From Anthoceros angustus (Eukaryota > Streptophyta > Anthocerotopsida > Anthocerotales > Anthocerotaceae), in NCBI GenBank assembly GCA_010909165.1, contig MU008184.1:62001-126000 (forward strand): 64,000 nucleotides of DNA, read 5' to 3'. Numbering within the stretch: position 1 is the stretch's first letter; every line of letters starts with the position of its first letter. This document shows, one piece after another, positions 54,756 to 64,000 of the stretch. The position numbers were made by a program, and so were the translations under genes. The notes beneath the pieces are model-generated. The model was not told the DNA's origin, ran no database searches, and saw only the letters and a list, made by a program, of their open reading frames with translations.

Positions 54756-56309
54756 ATGCTGGCTGTCAGGACCGGGCCCTGTTGCTCTGATTTGGTGTGC
54801 AACCCTCGGCCAACAGGGGCCTACGATGCGGGCCGCAATGCGAGGAACAGGAACTTGCTTCATCTAGGCTACCGTGTATCGCATCCCTCCTCAACGATTT
54901 GGACTGGCAGGAGACGGGGGCCGAGCTGTGGAGTTTCAGGAGGGGCCTTAGGAGCGAGCATGGCGGCTGTGGAAGCTCCGGTAGGGCTTCCGAGCTGGGA
55001 GACTCTGCAGGAGAGGCTGGAAGGGTTTAAGCCCAAGAACGGAGGTGTGAGGCTGGCGCATGCCACAGAGCGGCTCTTCGGCTCAGACACGGCCCCCGCG
55101 CTGCTTCTGTACAGGGACAACTCCGCATGGTGCCCTTACTGCGAGCGAGTGTGGCTGCAGCTGGAGGAAAAGCAGATTTCCTACGCCGTGGAGAAGATCA
55201 ACATGCGATGCTACGGCCCCAAGCCCGACTGGTTCACAAAGATGGTGCCCTCCGGCCTGCTCCCGGTCATAAAGCTGGACGGCAAGGTTGTCACGGAATC
55301 CCTGGACATTATGCTGCTGCTGGAGACGAGGTTCCCGGATCGGAATCCGCTGCTGCCAGCCAAGGGCACCCCGGAGAACGATGCACTGCCGGGGCTCCTC
55401 AGGCTGGAGAGGGTCCTCATGGGGAGCTGGCTCTCTTGCATCAAGAGCTTCTGGGATACATCCTCTGATTTTTCTAATTCTCTTGATAAGGTGGATGCTG
55501 CATTGCGGACATTCGGGGGCCCTTATTTCCTGGGTAGCAAGGTATTGCCTGTGTCTCACCCCCTGTGCTGTATGTGTACATTGAACTGGGGGAGCTTTTG
55601 GGAGGATTATGCTTGTGGTTCACACTGGTCTTTGGCTCACAGGTGTCTTTTGTCTCATGTGCAGTTCTCATTGGTGGATGCTGTTTACGCACCTTTCCTT
55701 GAGAGGATGGCTGCTTCAGTTCCGTATTGGGCAGGTCTCATCATACGTGGGTCACCGAGGTGGCCAGCACTGAATGCTTGGTACGATGCTATGGACACTA
55801 GGCCAATTTATCATGCCATCAAGTCGGATGACTTCACCATCACTCACACGCTGGAGCCTCAAATTGGTCCTACAAGCTCTAAGCCTAAAGGAGCTGCTTA
55901 CCGAGAAAAGATTGATGGAAAAGGTGGTCACTGGGATTTACCTCTCAAATCAGAAGAGACTGCCTGGGGCAAGGACGATGGTACTGGTGGGGGCGGGGCG
56001 AAGGAAGAAGCTGCACTAGCTCTAGCAGGCAACCACCACGCTGCTGTAGGATTTGGCCTCCGGGGTGTGCAAGATGGAGAAAGGTTCCGGAACGATGTGG
56101 ACTTGGCTTTTCGTCACGCTGCATATGCCTTGCTGGTGGGAGTCGAGAATGCAGGCAAGTTTCCCACGGGTCTACCACAACAAGTTGCTGTCGCGGCTGC
56201 TTACTTGAGAGACAGGGTGGGCGTGCCCCGTGACTTGACTTACCCTGCAGCCAGGCAGTTGCGAGCTCACTTGCAGTGGGTTGTTAGAGAACTGGGATCA
56301 GATTTGTGA
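54756..56309 (+). CDS. Plastid-type glutathione S-transferase-like protein with CPYC motif
   Basis: Predicted 476 residues from exons 54756-55541 and 55665-56309. The ATG at 54756 opens an Arg/Ser-rich leader like a chloroplast transit peptide; the alternative ATG at 54960 (MAAVEAPVGLPSWETL) would give a cytosolic form. The GST N-terminal thioredoxin fold starts at LLLYRDNSAWCPYCERVWLQLEEK (Cys-Pro-Tyr-Cys near residues 126-129), then WFTKMVPSGLLPVIKLDGKVVTESLDIM with the cis-Pro. The C-terminal helical domain includes FSLVDAVYAPFLERM and SPRWPALNAWYDAM. A family-typical extension ends PAARQLRAHLQWVVREL. The CPYC active site suggests thiol-transferase or dehydroascorbate-reductase-like chemistry. 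The 123-nt intron has no in-frame stop. Nearest family: plant plastid GST-like proteins of unassigned class. Confidence 0.82.
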   Translation: MLAVRTGPCCSDLVCNPRPTGAYDAGRNARNRNLLHLGYRVSHPSSTIWTGRRRGPSCGVSGGALGASMAAVEAPVGLPSWETLQERLEGFKPKNGGVRLAHATERLFGSDTAPALLLYRDNSAWCPYCERVWLQLEEKQISYAVEKINMRCYGPKPDWFTKMVPSGLLPVIKLDGKVVTESLDIMLLLETRFPDRNPLLPAKGTPENDALPGLLRLERVLMGSWLSCIKSFWDTSSDFSNSLDKVDAALRTFGGPYFLGSKVLPVSHPLCCMCTLNWGSFWEDYACGSHWSLAHRCLLSHVQFSLVDAVYAPFLERMAASVPYWAGLIIRGSPRWPALNAWYDAMDTRPIYHAIKSDDFTITHTLEPQIGPTSSKPKGAAYREKIDGKGGHWDLPLKSEETAWGKDDGTGGGGAKEEAALALAGNHHAAVGFGLRGVQDGERFRNDVDLAFRHAAYALLVGVENAGKFPTGLPQQVAVAAAYLRDRVGVPRDLTYPAARQLRAHLQWVVRELGSDL

Positions 56310-56366
56310 AAATTGTCCAAGAATCCGAGAACTGGAATCACATTTGTGAAAATTGTTCCAGAATCT
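56287..56366. repeat. 40-bp direct repeat spanning the GST-like stop codon
   Basis: GAGAACTGGGATCAGATTTG at 56287 and GAGAACTGGAATCACATTTG at 56327 head two adjacent 40-bp units (56287-56326, 56327-56366). The first unit encodes the last seven residues and the TGA. Confidence 0.9.
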
Positions 56367-57384
56367 CCCAGTATTCTTCGTTCTTCTTTGGAGATTACGG
56401 AAGTTCTTCTTCGGGGACTACTGAAGAGACCCATCGAAGGGAGACCTACTGAAAAGATCAAGATGCGAAGACAGTATGGGGGACTACCGATTACTGAATT
56501 GGAAGCTATTGACGAGACTACCGAATACCGGCTGGAAGGAAGGGAAGGTATTTCAACTCGGAACCAAGGGAAATTATGGGAAGGTATGGGGTATGTGACG
56601 TTGGTAAGAGGGAAGCATAAAAGACAGGTACAAAATTGGGTTTTCGAAGAGCTGGAGAAGAGAATTAAATTGATGTAAAATAAAAAATTAATTCAATGTT
56701 CAAAATGAAATAATGCATAGTAGAAAGTAAAAATGATCCAACTTTTAAAAGTCCTTCAATACACTCGTAAAATTTGTCAATTCGTAAAGTATTGCCTTTG
56801 CTGCAGGATTCTCCGAGGTAAGCTGAGAATTAGATGATTTTGAAACTTTTCCTGATAAACCTAAAACTACTTGTACAAATGGAACCTTTGATTCGTACAA
56901 TGGAAATATTGCTCATACTATAAATTTTTTTACCCATATAATAAAATATTTTTATAATAAACTAAGAAAGGAATGATAATTATAATATAAATATCTATTA
57001 TGCCTTTCATATATACCTCTATTTCTCGAAATCTGTTACAGGAGCTCATTTAAGAAATTAAAATTACAACATCGTGTCAGAAATTTAATATATTACACTA
57101 TATATCAGAAAAAATAATTTCAAATAATACTAATATAATATATACCTTGCATAACTGTCACCCTTGTATGGAAAGAAGAAAGTTCATACAACAATAATGA
57201 CAGCTGAATCAAATGGAGAAAACAATGTGCTGGTCATCACGGGCCTAGCTCTTGAAGTGTGTCACTGATAGATAGTTCATAATACCCAAGCTGTTCCAAA
57301 TAAGACCAAAAATTATTAGTATCAAAACAAGGCAAAGCATATCAAAAAGAGGCCAACATATACTGGTCCATAATTAATCAACGA
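56367..57384. other. AT-rich region, no recognised gene
   Basis: The AT content rises sharply after 56680, with long runs of AATAATATATA. A low-complexity frame at 56313-56678 follows the GST gene but has no recognised domain and only a TTG start. Confidence 0.45.
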
Positions 57385-59570
57385 TTCCTGCCGCTTGACC
57401 ACCTAAAGCTCCTGCTACGACAGCTCCGACCACATTAGCATGATTGTGAGAGGGGCAACGGAGGAACAAACGAGCATACCAACTACGAGAAGTAGGAAGT
57501 CGCCAGTCCACGTACACCTGCAAATAACACAAACTTATAAGACCTGTAATCGTGTTAGAAAATTATCATGAATCCTATCATAGTGAATGCCGATAACCCT
57601 AACATCCATGCAGGCCTCAGTCAGCTCACCTTATGCAAGAAGCACGCCAGACCACCCATGCCTAGACCGAAAAGCAACATAGCCCATAACATCTCTTCGA
57701 GGCCAATAACATCTCTTTTCCGGTGGCCTTAGGTCTAAGATAAGCCTGCACATATCGTGAACATCGTGTTGAACCCCGTCCTCTGCTATTAATTGCACTC
57801 TTACAATTTTTTGTCATGTCAAGATCCCTTGTAGCCCTTGTATATTACCTTGTAGATTTCGTAAGTGAAAATTGAACTCATATCAATGAATTCTGCGGAG
57901 TCAGCAGAATTTACCGCCATGAATACCATCATCAAGATAAGTACCACTCCACCTCGACGTATGAGCACATGTCAAAACTTGTCAAGGCTCGTAGATGATC
58001 ACCTGTCATGAAGGAGGTGGGTGGAAGTCAAAGCTTTAAGCTGGAGGTAAGGCTTTCACAAATGACATCTTAATCTTGAAAACATACCTGTCAGATCCCA
58101 GAAGGAATTGTGCAGCTGCTACTGGTATCAAGCCTGGGCTGGCTTCATGGGACGTAATGAGAAGATCCAAAGCGCTTGCTGACAATCCTAGTGATGTCGC
58201 TAGAGCAAACGGGATTGGCAACCACAAAATTGACCCCAGCAAGTATCCTTTGTAAGACGCCTCTGGACCAGCAGCTATAGCTCTGTGCTCTGTACCTGAA
58301 ACTGGAACGGCATGCGCATAGTCGGTGAGGTTTTTCCAGACTTTGATAATGCCTCCTATCGGATCCTTGTCGGATGCATATACTTAGCACAGTCACAGTC
58401 GTATCTGTGAGCCAAACTAATGCTAAGATGCGGAATGAACAATTCCCAACTATCACAAGACGCCGTAAGGATTTCAAGAAACTTACCTTGAAGACGAAAA
58501 TATTGATCGTGATGTAGATGATGATCGTGTGCAGGTAGGAGGAGGTAAATGTTGCTTTGAGTCCTCCGGAAACAGTGTAGATGATGACGCTCACCGGAAT
58601 TATCATCAACGCTGCATACACGTTCATGCCTGCAGACCACCGGTTCCAGTTGATTCCTTTCAGAGATCATGAATTGCTATCACACATGCCTAAGGGCTAA
58701 CAAGAGCTCTTGGACAAACCTGTTGAGGCCACCAGAACATTCCCAGCTCCAATTATCAGAAGAGAACTGACTATGACATTTGTTCAAATAGCATAGGTAC
58801 ATAGACACCTGCAAACCACCAACTTGTAAGCAGCGAGGATGGCAAAATTTACCACCACTTGTAAAAGCCAAGCATTGGATTGAAAGACTTTGATGCAGAA
58901 CACTGATATTGACGTACAAAACCGACAGCATGACCCCATCTTCGTCGAACTAACTCTACAACCGTGTGCGCCTTTGGTGCTCTACGCTTGATCTGCAATG
59001 CCACTGGTACAGTACCAAATAGAAAGTATTGCACAGCAGCGCATGATCCATACCTGCCAATACCACATATGATGCAGTGTAAGCCTCATCATCACAAGAA
59101 TCCAGTTTTGCGATTGATATCAAAGCTTCCAGAATGCTTACCAAAGGCCCCCGCTGACTCCATATTTAAATGCTTCATTGCTGGATTGCAAGAGGGTAGA
59201 CACCCTGTACAATGCACGAGAAAATCTGTATGTGCACATTTCTAGAAACATTGTACACCCAAACTTCTGCATTGTAGTTGTTGTCGCTTACCATGTTCCT
59301 TGACTGACGATGTCCACGGCGGTGAGTCCCGTTTTGATGGTTCTCCCAGCAGTGTTCAATTCCTCCGAATGATAGACGCTGCCAGCAAACTGCTTATCCA
59401 ACTGCCTATTCGTAATTGTTACGACTGCAAAAAACAGCCCGAACCCACAGACAATGGCGTATCCAACATCCTGCAGATCCATGTTTACCAAAATTGCACA
59501 GTCAAAACTCAGATCTTCCGCATTTCTCCAGAAACACACATTTTGGCTGCAGGGGCTGTAGGTGCTCAAT
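57385..59570 (-). pseudogene. Decayed DUR3-type urea/H+ symporter (sodium:solute symporter family)
   Basis: Exon-like blocks in DUR3 order run right to left. They are DVGYAIVCGFGLFFAVVTI with LNTAGRTIKTGLTAVDIVSQ (about 59470-59290), STLLQSSNEAFKYGVSGGLW (about 59200-59135), LFGTVPVALQIKRRAPKAHTV (about 59050-58940), TNVIVSSLLIIGAGNVLVA (about 58790-58725), NVYAALMIIPVSVIIYTV with GGLKATFTSSYLHT (58630-58493), GYLLGSILWLPIPFALATS (about 58260-58090) and LMMVFMAVNSADSAEF (about 57960-57840). Lesions include a 2-nt insertion giving TGA before TNVIV (about 58783), loss of the GNFGTVFVDNGYW-type transmembrane segment, a 20-bp duplication shifting frame after RPKATGK (about 57690-57730), and a frame change near 57430. 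The N-terminus was not found. Splice signals survive, so inactivation is probably fairly recent. Confidence 0.85.
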
Positions 59571-59629
59571 GTCGCATGCTATGGTTCGCTTTCGCAGGAT
59601 GTGGCATGGAATGGCAGCTCCCGGGGCTT

Positions 59630-59990
59630 CACAAGGTGAAGCACATGGACTAACGAGAACTAAGATGGGCAGCAGTATCCCATCACGGTTGTGCCTGACA
59701 CGCCTCTCCACCACTGGTTCCAGGAGTCGCTCACTCTGAAGCAGCTGGCGGGAAGGTTCAAGCCCATGGCTTTTGCGCCCGTTGGTCTGACGAAGGCCAT
59801 GTGCGACCCGGATGCCTACCATCCCCGACCAGGGCCGCTTCATCTATATCCCTCAACAGCCCTGGTGTCTCGGAGGCGCAAAGAAGCGATCCTGTCGTGC
59901 ATGCTTCAAGTTGAGCAGATGATAGACGCTTTGGAACAAGTCTTTAAGCTCTGGACTGCTTTCATCCAGACGTTTGTCCTGGTTTGTTGA
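59630..59990 (+). other. Unidentified coding-like remnant
   Basis: A plus-strand frame (from about 59691) reads VPDTPLHHWFQESLTLKQLA, then GRFKPMAFAPVGLTKAMCDP and DAYHPRPG, with clear protein-like composition. After about 59838 the plausible continuation (RFIYIPQQPWCLGG) is in another frame, and upstream QLPGLHKVKHMD is followed by a stop. I cannot assign a family. It lies between two decayed metabolic genes, so it is probably also a relic, or an exon of a gene with unrecognised splicing. Confidence 0.35.
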
Positions 59991-60269
59991 CTCAGACGGG
60001 AAGCAGGTGGGGATCGGATAGCGAGCAGGCGCCTCGATGAGCTGAGATTGCATGACTGCCGTGGCGAGTGCCCCATCTGCTGCTAACGTTTGCGGCTGAG
60101 CGGAAAGCTGAGGAGGATGAAGTTGACAAGGTCAAGGGCTCAAGGCTAATGAAAGCTATAGGCTTGAACCTGCCTTGTCCAGGCTCTTCAAGGCCTTGTC
60201 CATGGCTTTGAAGCTGGAGGTGAGCCTGGACAAGGCAGTAACTTTCACCGGCTCGGTGGGCGATGGATT

Positions 60270-60975
60270 GGCAGGGGAGAGCCGGGATGAGGGCTTCTCA
60301 AGGTTCTCCAACCTCCAGTACCAAAGCGGCTTCGTGAACAACCCGCTTGTTTGCCCCTACGGCCTATGTGCCGAGCAAATTTCCGGGACTGCCTTCACTG
60401 CCCCTTGAAAAGTGGATAAGCGAATTCAAACGCATGAGCACTTTCTTCCTTCAAGTTTGTGCGTCAATTTGCTGGAAGCGGATTCTGATGGTGGCTGAAT
60501 TTTGCTGGATCTGTGTTGCGTGAATCCCACTCAGCTACGCCGGACGCATGTTGATTTTCCAGAGACTCCCACAGACTTCATAGCCGGGATGATTACGGTT
60601 TGTGGAGTTGGTACTCCTGCTTGTCGGCATGGCTATGCTGTCCAGCTTGCACCGTTAGGTGAAACGATGAAGTTCTGGAGGAGGAAATGAAGGCTTTCTG
60701 GAGTTCTTGTTGTTTGACTTGACAATGTGCTGCTCGGATTCCTGTCTGGCTTTATAAATCGATGGAGAACTCAGCCTTCGCAAATGCCGGTGGTGACTTT
60801 CCCATCGTTCCACAACAAGGAAGGAAGGGCTGTGCCTCTCTGCCGGATTGTATAAGATGGAGGCTGAGGTTGTGGGCAGGTCATTGGCGTCTTCAGGAGA
60901 AGCATAGTCCTAGACTTTGTGTTGCCTCCAGGGTTGTATCTCGTAGCATACGGGAGTATCAGTCCAAGTCGTGAG
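60270..60975 (+). pseudogene. Decayed homogentisate 1,2-dioxygenase fragment
   Basis: The N-terminal half of HGO is recognisable: YQSGFVNN directly joined to PLVCPYGLCAEQISGTAFTAP (60320-60405), then a TGA stop; ISEFKR (about 60420); NPTQLRRTHVDFPETPTDFI with TVCGVGTPACRHGYAVQLAP (60525-60655); and MENSAFANAGGDFPIVPQQG (60762-60822). About 18 residues normally between the QSGF-N and P-CPYGL motifs are missing, frames shift between blocks, and the iron-binding C-terminal domain is absent. The enzyme opens the homogentisate ring in tyrosine breakdown; this copy cannot encode it. A functional copy presumably lies elsewhere. Confidence 0.82.
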
Positions 60976-61082
60976 AACCACGCCCGTAAGCCTTCCCGGA
61001 TCAATGGTCCCGAAGTAAGGCGAACCCTGTCCTACGTTAACTTTCCTCGACAATTGATAAATGTTACGCCACGTTACAAATG

Positions 61083-64000
61083 TCACTCTCCTAACCAGTC
61101 TGACTGTGGCTTCCTATCTCTGAACGTCCTGAATGCATCCGATTCCTGCGTGCCATCTGATTCAGCGGGGTAACTACTCTTGAGCCGGATCTCTCTCCGT
61201 TGATCCCTAAGGCCCCTGGCCAGCTTCGTGTAAGAGAAGGCCACGTCTTGCAACCTGAAACTAATCCCAGGGTTGGATGTTGCACTAGGCTGGAGAAAGT
61301 TTTGGATAGCCGCAGAACTAAGCCGGATTTTCCCCCACGTTCGACGTCTCTCGCATCGCAAACGCAGTCTCCTCAACAAAGCCATAACGGCTTGACCAGT
61401 CCTGTTCCAACCACCTGAGGAGGTTAGCAGGTACGGAGATAACTTGCAACCTTGAGTGTGGTGAAAGGGCACTCGCGTCTGCCAGCTCTTCAAAAACTTC
61501 AACAATGGAACCGAGCCAGGAAATGGAGACAGAGCCGTGGGGAGGGAGTTACCTGCCAAACACAAAGATCTTCTTGTTGTCGTTCTTTGCGATAAAAGTT
61601 TCCTTCCTCTCAGTCGGCAAGCAGATGATAATAGGCTGGATTTTTGCGCCTGAGGGCAAACATAATCAGCCAAAGCGCCGCTGCCATGGGACACAAACGA
61701 ACAAAAGCGGAGAAATACGTACCAGCCGCAAGTCGATGTTTCAGACCCTTCAGAACCGTTAGAATGCAGACCTGCTTGCATCCCCAGCATCACACCATTC
61801 AGTTCAAGTGCTCCACAAAACCAAGAGATGACGTGGGAGAGTAAAAATAAGGTCTGACAGGAGGCTTGCCTCAGCAACATATGGAGGCATATCCTCTGTT
61901 TGGACCACCAATGGCCCTGCAGTGTAAGAAAAATGTGGGACAACCCCTAAACCAGCAGCTTCCTGAACCAGCAAAAAAGAGACATAGTTAGTACACAAGC
62001 AGAGATCCACATTGACGCCAGTCGGGTTGCAGGTTCTAAGCAAAGCAGCATCACCAATCTCTTTCACCTCAAAAAGAGAGAGTGCACGGGGGTCGTAGAT
62101 CCTAGAGCCATCCAACATGGTATAGCTGGTAAATGTGTCCTCTTTCACTTGAGAGAACAGTCCCCCATTTTCTCCCCCGACACTAGTCCTGAACTCTGAC
62201 TCTGGGGTGCGTAAACATCCAAACAGTTGAGCAAGTGCGTAGATTGTAGGAACAATTCCTGCTGAGATAGTCTGCCGATAAATGGCAAGAGCCCAGGATG
62301 CCCTGAAAAAGACAACAGCTTGTTATCATGAATACCCTTCACAATGCACACAAGGTGACAGACAAGACATTCCTCCAGCGTATCTCAGTTGCATTTATGA
62401 ACAGGGCATAACGCACCATTGTTCATGAGCAGCTCCCTTGCACAAGTCTGCCTGAAGGGGTCCAAGGTGACAAGAAAATTCGGGCGCAGGTGCAGATGCC
62501 TGGACACGTCTCAAGCAAATGCCTAAGCGCTAAAAGGAAAATGTTAGAACATCAAATCAGTAACCTAAACCAATGGCAAACGGGTTGCCAGCAGTGAATG
62601 AATGACTGCCACAATAAATGTCTACACAGACCTGTGATACAGTCGCAAATGGTAAGACTTGGAGATAAGCCCTCAGACATCATGCTCATGTGGAGATCAA
62701 ATGCGTGCTCTGCTTCATTTGACCTGCCAATGGGATGTTAAAGCCGTGAATCTACAATTGTGAAACGTCTGACACAAGATAACAAGATGCAGTGCACACC
62801 TCCCACTTACCTTTTACACGCATTTAGTAAAATTGTGTACGTGATCTGATCAGGCGAGACTCCTGCATCCCGAATTTCCTTCAAAAGATCAATTGCCTTC
62901 AGCAAGAGCTTTCCGCTACCTGGATTGGGATGGGAAAATAACAAATTAATAATAAATTAAGGAAAAATCACAGAACTTGCATGAAACTCTAGGACCAGAG
63001 AATGTGGAGGTTTAGCATGAGAAGTGCACATACAGAGAGCGTTCATGAGAGCATTCAAAGTTGAAACAGTTGGAATCACTTCAGTCTTCTTCATCTCTTC
63101 ATAGACAACTAGGGCCTTGTCCCAATCCTTCATCTGCATCCCAGACGTGGATCAGGATGAGAACAAACAGGAAGGATCTTGTCAAACGTAGTGAAGAATG
63201 CGTCTTACAATGCTGCAGACACCCATCATCGCACTGTAGGCAGGAGGACCAGGTGTCATTGAGCTTTTCCTCATTTCCTCCAAGATACTGTAGGCTACAT
63301 CGATCTTCCTTGCTTGTCCAGCAACGTCAATCAAGGCACTGAAAAATACCTGTTGTTCACAAAAAGTCATATAGAAATCAGGCAACTGCTTCCTTCAACT
63401 CTTTACAAAGTACCTGAGCTGTCAAAGGTTGGCAAGAAGAACATGCTTGTTCGTCAAAATGCTCAGTACATCATCTGGCTTCACGCCCTTTGTTCGCAAG
63501 TCATTGAGCACTTCGAAAGCACCATCCACGTTTTTCGTGAGACTGTGCGCATGCACAGCTGCAGTGTAGACTTCAGGACTTCCAACAAATCCACCGTCAT
63601 GCATCATCTTGTATACTTCAAGTCCTCTGTCTACCTGCGAAATCCTTGTTTAGCTTCCTCACCACTAAACACTTCAAGAATGCAGATGCACATACAGCAA
63701 AATGCTGAGATCCGATTGGCCCTGACCTGTCCGGCACGAATGCAAGCGCAAATGAGTGCACCATATGTCACGTGATCAGGTTCGACCCTTGTGTCTTCAT
63801 TCTTCATGTCACTCAAGACATCAAATGCACGATCCACGGCTCCAGCACGGCCGCAGGCATTGATGAGGGAATTGAAAATGACAATATCCGGTTTCACATT
63901 CTGCACACCAAAGAGCACGACCATGAGGCAAGGCCAGATGGCAAAAACAGCCGGATCAGGTAGCTGTTGCTGACCTTTGAAAGCATGATCCCATACACTC
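61083..64000 (-). CDS. MRL1: MRL1-type pentatricopeptide repeat protein (rbcL transcript maturation), 5' end outside window
   Basis: C-terminal part of a plastid PPR protein that in Arabidopsis and Chlamydomonas stabilises the rbcL transcript. Exons, right to left: 64000-63975, 63900-63727, 63634-63470, 63349-63209, 63133-63034, 62921-62811, about 62727-62634, an unresolved exon near 62530-62420, 62302-62068, 61962-61870, 61771-61723, 61649-61553, 61401-61083. PPR motifs include NVKPDIVIFNSLINACGRAG, VYTAAVHAHSLTKNVDGAF, VFFSALIDVAGQARKIDVAY and VIPTVSTLNALMNAL. The post-PPR MRL1 tail is conserved: YDPRALSLFEEAAGLGVVPH, VLKGLKHRLAAGAKI, GQAVMALLRRL and AIQNFLQPS. The intron at 61772-61869 is GC-AG. 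The exon near 62.5 kb shows an apparent frame conflict that I could not resolve, so a lesion there is possible. Confidence 0.88.

Overview
The window is nuclear DNA of a photosynthetic streptophyte, most likely a non-seed land plant. It carries the plastid phylloquinone fusion gene PHYLLO, a homologue of the rbcL-maturation factor MRL1, plant U-box/ARM proteins, a PDX1 without introns and an SCPL48/49-type carboxypeptidase. Genes have short spliceosomal introns (about 75-250 bp, GT-AG with two GC-AG cases), lie on both strands and are separated by repeat-bearing spacers. PHYLLO keeps a complete isochorismate-synthase (MenF) module, which seed plants are reported to have lost. That argues for a bryophyte, lycophyte or charophyte-like source; the species cannot be named from the sequence.

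Layout. 1-10 kb: most of PHYLLO (minus strand, MenF-MenD-MenC-MenH, C-terminus off the left edge), divergent from a small OXLD1-like gene (10.5-11.0 kb). 11.1-13.5 kb: serine carboxypeptidase. 13.5-19.4 kb: gene-poor spacer with a near-perfect 59-bp palindrome and a possible transposon relic. 19.4-21.1 kb: DHHC palmitoyltransferase. 22.4-23.6 kb: membrane-anchored methyltransferase. 25.4-26.1 kb: ribosomal protein eL42. 27.1-28.0 kb: PDX1. 28-32.7 kb: repeats, a Ty3/gypsy pol relic, two minisatellites and a tRNA-Pro-like gene. 33.0-34.0 kb: a secreted phage-T4-type (GH24) lysozyme homologue, the most unexpected gene here. 34.4-37.2 kb: FAM114-like and At2g27730-like genes. 37.8 kb: a degenerate initiator-tRNA-Met-like sequence. 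38.5-41.3 kb: ARM-only protein and universal stress protein. 41.8-46.2 kb: topoisomerase III beta. 46-51.5 kb: gene-poor. 51.5-56.3 kb: U-box E3 ligase and a GST-like protein. 57.4-61.0 kb: decayed copies of a DUR3 urea transporter and of homogentisate 1,2-dioxygenase. 61.1-64.0 kb: MRL1 (5' end off the right edge).

The genes do not form an operon or an obvious pathway cluster. Several products act in the plastid or mitochondrion (PHYLLO, MRL1, probably the GST-like, OXLD1-like and At2g27730-like proteins). The rest are housekeeping, protein-modification or stress functions. Exon coordinates given below were derived by eye from splice signals, reading phase and remembered family sequence. No database search was run.
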